Below are positions 43,901 through 46,699 of a stretch of DNA of 46,699 nt, piece by piece. Each line of letters begins with the position of its first letter. The first letter of the stretch is position 1. The notes under the pieces are model-generated. The model was not told the DNA's origin and ran no database searches. It saw nothing but the letters and a program-made list of their open reading frames with translations. The stretch comes from Alistipes sp. (GTDB taxonomy: Bacteria; Bacteroidota; Bacteroidia; Bacteroidales; Rikenellaceae). A program made the position numbers and the translations under genes. The stretch spans positions 1 through 46,699 of the forward strand of contig JAHHQK010000014.1 in assembly GCA_020026435.1 (NCBI GenBank), written 5' to 3'.

Positions 43901-44352
43901 TTACCATTGATGTCGGTACTCGTTCCGACCGTTGTGCCTTTGACAATCACGGCGGCACCGATGACGGCCACACCGTTCTTGTCGACGATCTTACCGCTGA
44001 TCTTGCGGCTGTCGTCGACCGATGTCGAAGCGGCCTTCTGCGACAGCACGATGGAGGTATTCTCCACGGCATAACCGATATTGGCATTGCGAGCCAGCTC
44101 CGACAGGACCTCGCCGAGCGGCTTGTTTTGGGCGTCGATGGTCACCTTGCGGCTCACGTCGATGCTCTTGTCATATACAAAAAGATAGGAGGTTTGCTTT
44201 TCGATAGCATTAAACACTTGCTCCAGAGATACGTCCGAGACCTTCAAGTTTACCGGAACGGACTGTGCCAGCGAATGTTCCGCCGAGAAACAGAACGCAA
44301 GCGTCAATAGAGGCAAGAGTAGCTTTACTCTTGCATAGTCTTTGATTTTCAT
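40972..44352 (-). CDS. susC: SusC-like TonB-dependent transporter with STN domain
   Basis: A 1126-residue outer-membrane transporter for the released oligosaccharide. Residues 1-30 are the signal peptide (ending SLAQ). Residues 31-105 form an STN (secretin/TonB N-terminal) domain. Residues 117-190 are a carboxypeptidase-regulatory-like domain (ISGKIVDKNGVAVIGAAV). The TonB-box region is near 197-205 (DAVVVTALG), the plug follows (SGKVAGLTI, VMRGQKS, LYVIDGVPM) and the barrel runs to the terminal GFNLRLKF. The STN domain talks to FecR-type anti-sigma factors, which fits the adjacent FecR and ECF genes. A 168-nt A/T-rich gap without a terminator separates it from fecR. Confidence 0.96.
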   Translation of the reverse strand: MKIKDYARVKLLLPLLTLAFCFSAEHSLAQSVPVNLKVSDVSLEQVFNAIEKQTSYLFVYDKSIDVSRKVTIDAQNKPLGEVLSELARNANIGYAVENTSIVLSQKAASTSVDDSRKISGKIVDKNGVAVIGAAVIVKGTTVGTSTDINGNFSLQIPAPASTQVLDINYLGYEPQEVAVGTRTSFDITLKEESVSVDAVVVTALGIKRSEKALSYNVQQVGSDEIVGNKDVNFVNALSGKVAGLTINSSAGGVGSASKVVMRGQKSITQTSNALYVIDGVPMYTTARDGGSEFASQGSTDPIADINPEDIESMSVLNGAAAAALYGSDAANGAIVVTTKRGKAGSTSIIVSSNTEVMTPFILPEFQNRYGTGDLNSSEGSIVRSWGNRLNAANFMGYDPEDDYFQTGVTGTESVSLSTGTEKNQTYFSAAAVDSRGIVPNNGYDRYNFTFRNTTSFLKGRMKLDVGASYVLQKDRNMTNQGVYNNPLVGAYIFPRGNDWADIEMYERYDAARRLYTQYWPVGDGGMTMQNPYWINYRNLRENRKDRYMLNASLSYDILDWLNVSGRIRIDNSSNDYTEKFYASTFTQLTEGSKNGLYGITKTSDKQVYGDVLVNINKTFGNDWSLQANIGASISDMRNDVMKVRGPIPDGEITDEKPLLANIFNIQNLSNTSKTERLQAGWREQTQSIFASVEVGFKNTYFLTLTGRNDWPSQLAGKHSEKSSFFYPSVGASVVVSQLIPNMPKNLSYLKIRGSYASVGVAFERYLANPGYSWNKSGLNWMTQTRFPIYNLKPERTKSFEVGLTMRFLRHFNLDFTYYNTKTQDQTFEPNISTGSGSSKLTIQSGNVRNRGFEVALGYNNTWGKFSWNTNYTLSTNKNKILSLANDVVNPETGEHFSVDQLDMGGLADARFILREGGTLGDLYSRVDLKRDSNGDIYINEKGEIASQTITDVGSYIKLGSVLPDANMAWRNDFRWGNFNFGFMVSARLGGVVFSRTQAMLDYYGVSEASAAARDAGGVMINGNDLVDANKWYAAIGSGNSVPQNYTYSATNVRLQEASIGYTIPRKALKGLCEITLSLVGRNLWMIYNKAPFDPETIASTNSYYQGIDYFMMPSMRNIGFNLRLKF

Positions 44353-44520
44353 AAAGTTAGTTAAAGTTTAGGTTTTTTGCCCGCATTGCAGGACTTCCGG
44401 ATTTGAGTCTTCCGGCGAAGACCGCCCCGGGGGGGACGATTAACGTTTTTTTAAGGATGTAGTTAAGTTAAAGTTTTTACATGCGGCAGTTCATTTTTTA
44501 ATTTATTATTATTTTTTCGA

Positions 44521-45462
44521 TCATTCGATATAGATGCACTCCTTCTCATCCGCAGAGTGGCGGAACTCGAAGTCGGCATTCTGTTGCAGCACCCACAGGG
44601 CGTGGTCCACGCCGTCCGAGACGCGGAGCTTTCCGGTGAAGAGCGTCGTGGGCAGCTCCTCGCGGCGGACCTTGATATTCACGTCGTAGTAATACTCGAA
44701 CTCCTTGAGCAACTCCTCGAACGAGGCGTCACGGAAGGTGATCAGCCCCTTTCTCCACAGAAATTCCTCGTGGCGGGGCTTCTGCTCCACGACCAGACTG
44801 CCCTCACAAAGCGACACCTGTTGGTTGGGTTTCAGCACCACTTTGTGATCGGGGTTCTCGCGCTTGGAGACACGCACCGAGCCGTTGACCAGGGTTGTGA
44901 TGAAGTGGTCGGTCTTCTGACGGGCCTCCACATCGAACTTCGTACCCAGCACCTCCACATCGCAGGCGTAGGTCTCGACCACGAAGGGAAGTTCCTCGTT
45001 GCGGGCCACCTCGAAGAAGGCCTCGCCCGACAACTCCACACGACGTTTGTCACCGACAAAGAACGTGGGGTATTTCAACTCGGAGCAGGCGTTGACCGAG
45101 ACCTTCGTGCCATCGGGCAGCGTCAGATCGACATGCTGGCCGGCCGGAACGCTGATCGTGTTGTAGCTCTCTCCCAAACGGTTGTAGCGATAAGAGAAGT
45201 ATCCGCCGCCCAGCGTCAGGGCCACGACGATCACGGCGGCATAGCGCAGGAGGCTCTTGCCCAGTTTCATGATCAGGGGTTTCGATATCCGCTTGCGGCT
45301 GAAGATCTTGTTCTCGTTGAGCAGCATCACGTCATAGAAGGCGCGGTCGGCCAGAAACTCCTGATGGTTCTCGGGGCTTTGGTCGACCCAGTCCAAGACG
45401 CGGGTTTCTTCCTCGATCGAGGTTTTACCTTCAAAAAACTTATATAATAAATCCTTATCCAT
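44521..45462 (-). CDS. FecR-family anti-sigma factor
   Basis: A 313-residue inner-membrane protein starting MDKDLLYKFFEGKTSIEEE. Residues 1-65 are the cytoplasmic sigma-binding part. One membrane helix spans 71-89 (LLRYAAVIVVALTLGGGYF). The periplasmic FecR domain (about 103-200) contains VPAGQHVDLTLPDGTKVSVNA and RVELSGEAFFEV, and the C-terminal DUF4974 part contains TFRDASFEELLKEFEYYYDV. It should hold the ECF sigma factor inactive until the STN domain of the loaded SusC signals. The start at 45462 is preferred over 45477 or longer frames on N-terminal family length. Confidence 0.93.
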   Translation of the reverse strand: MDKDLLYKFFEGKTSIEEETRVLDWVDQSPENHQEFLADRAFYDVMLLNENKIFSRKRISKPLIMKLGKSLLRYAAVIVVALTLGGGYFSYRYNRLGESYNTISVPAGQHVDLTLPDGTKVSVNACSELKYPTFFVGDKRRVELSGEAFFEVARNEELPFVVETYACDVEVLGTKFDVEARQKTDHFITTLVNGSVRVSKRENPDHKVVLKPNQQVSLCEGSLVVEQKPRHEEFLWRKGLITFRDASFEELLKEFEYYYDVNIKVRREELPTTLFTGKLRVSDGVDHALWVLQQNADFEFRHSADEKECIYIE

Positions 45463-45630
45463 TTTTTTCTTTATCATTTTATAGCACCTTCTGCGGGGAA
45501 TCCTTCGGCGGATCTGTCGGCGGGCAGATTCCTCAAGAGCGGCCCACAGTCCGTACTCCGCCCCACCCTTTTCAACCGGGTCCGGGGTATTTTCGCAACC
45601 GGAGTCCGCCCCTTTCGGGGGTGCAATCAC

Positions 45631-45660
45631 TATAATAACACACAAAGTGGCGACTACCCT
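45631..45660 (-). promoter_or_regulatory. Candidate ECF-dependent promoter of fecR-susC
   Basis: After a T-run, the minus strand reads AGGGTAGTCGCCACTTTG and then TGTGTTATTATA. It differs from the housekeeping TTTG/TAnnTTTG pattern. Position (about 170 nt before fecR, downstream of the sigma terminator) fits a promoter read by the PUL's own sigma factor. The consensus is not one I can confirm. Confidence 0.35.
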
Positions 45661-45720
45661 AAAAAAATTGCGATTTTTTTGGAAAAAAGTTTCAGACTGA
45701 AATTAAAAAAGACAGAAATA

Positions 45721-45761
45721 CCCAACAAACAACACATCGCCCCCGCAGGAAGCGATGTGTT
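45721..45761 (-). terminator. Terminator of the ECF sigma gene
   Basis: On the minus strand AACACATCGC (45752-45761) pairs with GCGATGTGTT (45731-45740) and is followed by a T-rich run. The stem starts at the last base of the stop codon. Confidence 0.6.
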
Positions 45762-46348
45762 CAGAATGACAACCAAAAGGCCAGAACCAGAGCCGGGAGA
45801 TAGTCTTTAAGCTCGGTCCTCATGATTTTCAATACTTTCGAGATTTCAAACTCCACGTTTTTAATCGTAATGCCCATATCCTCCGAGATTTCGCGGTAGC
45901 TCTGACCGCGGACGCGGCTGCGCTCGAACACCTCGCGCGTATGGTTCGGGAGTTTTTCCAGCACGCGGCGCACCAGTTTCAGCGTTTCGTCGCTGAAGAT
46001 ATTCTCGGGATCGCAGGCCTCCAACGTGATGATCTTGTTGTTGATCATCCTCATGCCGTGGGTGTAGAGTTCTTCGGTGGCTTTGAGGTGAAGTTTCTGA
46101 TCACGCAGATGGTTCAGACAGCGGTTCTTGATGATCGTCAGCGTATAGGCCGGGAACTTGGCGGGAGTGAGCTGCTCACGATGACTCCAGGCCAAAGAGA
46201 AGCTCTCCATGACAATATCCTCGGCAGAAGTCTGATCCGCAATATACCCCACGGCAAAGCGGATGAAACGATGGTGGTATTCACCAAAGATCTCATTGAA
46301 AGCCGCAAGATCCAACACTTCGCTTTTATGACCCGATGTAAGCTCCAT
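45761..46348 (-). CDS. ECF RNA polymerase sigma factor
   Basis: A 195-residue sigma-70-family factor of the Bacteroidetes-expanded ECF group. Region 2 includes FNEIFGEYHHRFIRFAVGYIADQTSAEDIVMESFSLAW (DNA melting and core binding). Region 4 includes LPNHTREVFERSRVRGQSYREISEDMGITIKNVEFEISKVLKIM, the -35 helix-turn-helix. It is followed by a FecR gene and a SusC with STN domain, the standard trans-envelope signalling set. It should activate the capture unit when high-mannose glycan is present. Confidence 0.94.
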   Translation of the reverse strand: MELTSGHKSEVLDLAAFNEIFGEYHHRFIRFAVGYIADQTSAEDIVMESFSLAWSHREQLTPAKFPAYTLTIIKNRCLNHLRDQKLHLKATEELYTHGMRMINNKIITLEACDPENIFSDETLKLVRRVLEKLPNHTREVFERSRVRGQSYREISEDMGITIKNVEFEISKVLKIMRTELKDYLPALVLAFWLSF

Positions 46349-46366
46349 TTTGCGAGAACGAGAATG

Positions 46367-46439
46367 AAAAAAATCAACCTTCCCCGATTTTCATCAGGGA
46401 AGTGTTTACAAAGATAACATAAAAAGCGATAAAATCGAA
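46367..46439 (-). promoter_or_regulatory. Promoter and leader hairpin of the ECF sigma gene
   Basis: On the minus strand TATCTTTG (46409-46416) is a -7 element with a TTCG at 19 nt as a weak -33. Right after the expected transcription start, CTTCCC (46397-46402) pairs with GGGAAG (46379-46384), and five bases later comes TTTTTTT (46367-46373). This is terminator-like and lies upstream of the start codon, so it could be an attenuator or a 5' stabilising hairpin. Confidence 0.45.
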
Positions 46440-46699
46440 ATCTTTTTTCATTAAGTCCTTTCAAAATAAAAATTCCACCAAAAATCGTCATGGACCATAT
46501 TATTATATTATTAAGGTATGCCCCCGAAGGCCGCCACGAACAAAACAGAAGAAAATTATCCCATTTCGCCTACTCGCCATCCCCTCGTCCCGTCCCCGCA
46601 TCGGACAATCCCTCCACCCTGCATTTTCCACCCTCTTCAGACCACTCCCGCAGCCCCACCTACTCCCGCCACCTCGCCTGCCCCTCGGTCCGGGTTTTC
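46440..46699. other. Right-end intergenic stretch, no gene seen
   Basis: An A/T-rich part is followed from about 46555 by a C-rich, G-poor run similar in composition to the first 60 bases of the window and to 13385-13500. No gene, tRNA or hairpin was recognised. Confidence 0.5.

Larger units (their letters stand above)
19043..46348 (-). other. High-mannose N-glycan polysaccharide utilization locus
   Basis: Sixteen minus-strand genes from an ECF sigma factor to a GH97 enzyme. The content matches the known B. thetaiotaomicron high-mannose N-glycan locus BT3983-BT3994 in type: SusC/D, GH18-like binding protein, EndoBT-3987-like enzyme, GH92s and an ECF/FecR pair. It adds an intracellular branch (MFS, GH130, ROK, ManA), a GH125 domain and a GH97. 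A terminator and a new promoter between 33.8 and 34.0 kb divide it into a capture unit and a catabolic unit. Yeast-mannan endo-enzymes (GH76, GH99) are absent, which favours N-glycans over mannan. Confidence 0.85.

Noticed and set aside
1..46699. tRNA, rRNA, insertion sequence, integrase or prophage genes
   Set aside because: None was recognised. No transposase, recombinase or tRNA-like cloverleaf was seen in any gap, so there is no direct sign of recent mobility of the PUL.

Overview
The window looks like a chromosomal piece of a gut Bacteroidales bacterium with fairly high G+C. An Alistipes-like (Rikenellaceae) organism is my best guess. The evidence is a SusC/SusD pair, an ECF sigma/FecR pair, Bacteroidetes-type promoters (TTTG, about 19 nt, TAnnTTTG), lipoproteins with acidic residues after the cysteine, and many GH92 enzymes. 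The genus is inference; the order is well supported.

Left part (1-18.7 kb), mostly housekeeping: pfkA, a PfkB-family sugar/nucleoside kinase and an FKBP-type isomerase (+); a family 2 glycosyltransferase (-); a DsbD-type thiol:disulfide interchange protein (+); a small DedA/YqaA-like membrane protein, ferritin and a PepSY-like secreted protein (-); the classical DUF177-rpmF-plsX-fabH fatty acid cluster (-); an unknown gene and a second PepSY-like lipoprotein (+); GAPDH (-); an Mla-type ABC ATPase and permease with a DUF4834 protein (-); and purB (+). Three related hairpin repeats sit at gene 3' ends between 2.7 and 7.0 kb.

Right part (19-46.4 kb): one large polysaccharide utilization locus (PUL), all on the minus strand. 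From upstream to downstream it holds ECF sigma factor, FecR anti-sigma, SusC with STN domain, SusD, a GH18-fold protein lacking catalytic residues, a DUF1735+LamG lipoprotein, an EndoBT-3987-like GH18 endo-beta-N-acetylglucosaminidase, a BACON/LRR lipoprotein, a terminator, a new promoter with a perfect 16-bp palindrome, an AmpG-like MFS transporter, a GH130 phosphorylase, a ROK kinase, mannose-6-phosphate isomerase, GH92, a GH92-GH125 fusion, GH92 and GH97.

Together these genes read as a complete route for high-mannose N-glycans. Surface proteins bind the glycan, and the GH18 enzyme cuts it between the two core GlcNAc residues. SusC/D import the released glycan. GH92, GH125 and possibly GH97 trim it in the periplasm to Man-beta-1,4-GlcNAc. 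The MFS protein imports this disaccharide and GH130 phosphorolyses it. ROK kinase and ManA send free mannose to fructose-6-phosphate. The most unusual points are the GH92-GH125 fusion, the inactive GH18 binding protein, a SusB-like GH97 in a mannose locus, and the palindrome inside the second PUL promoter.
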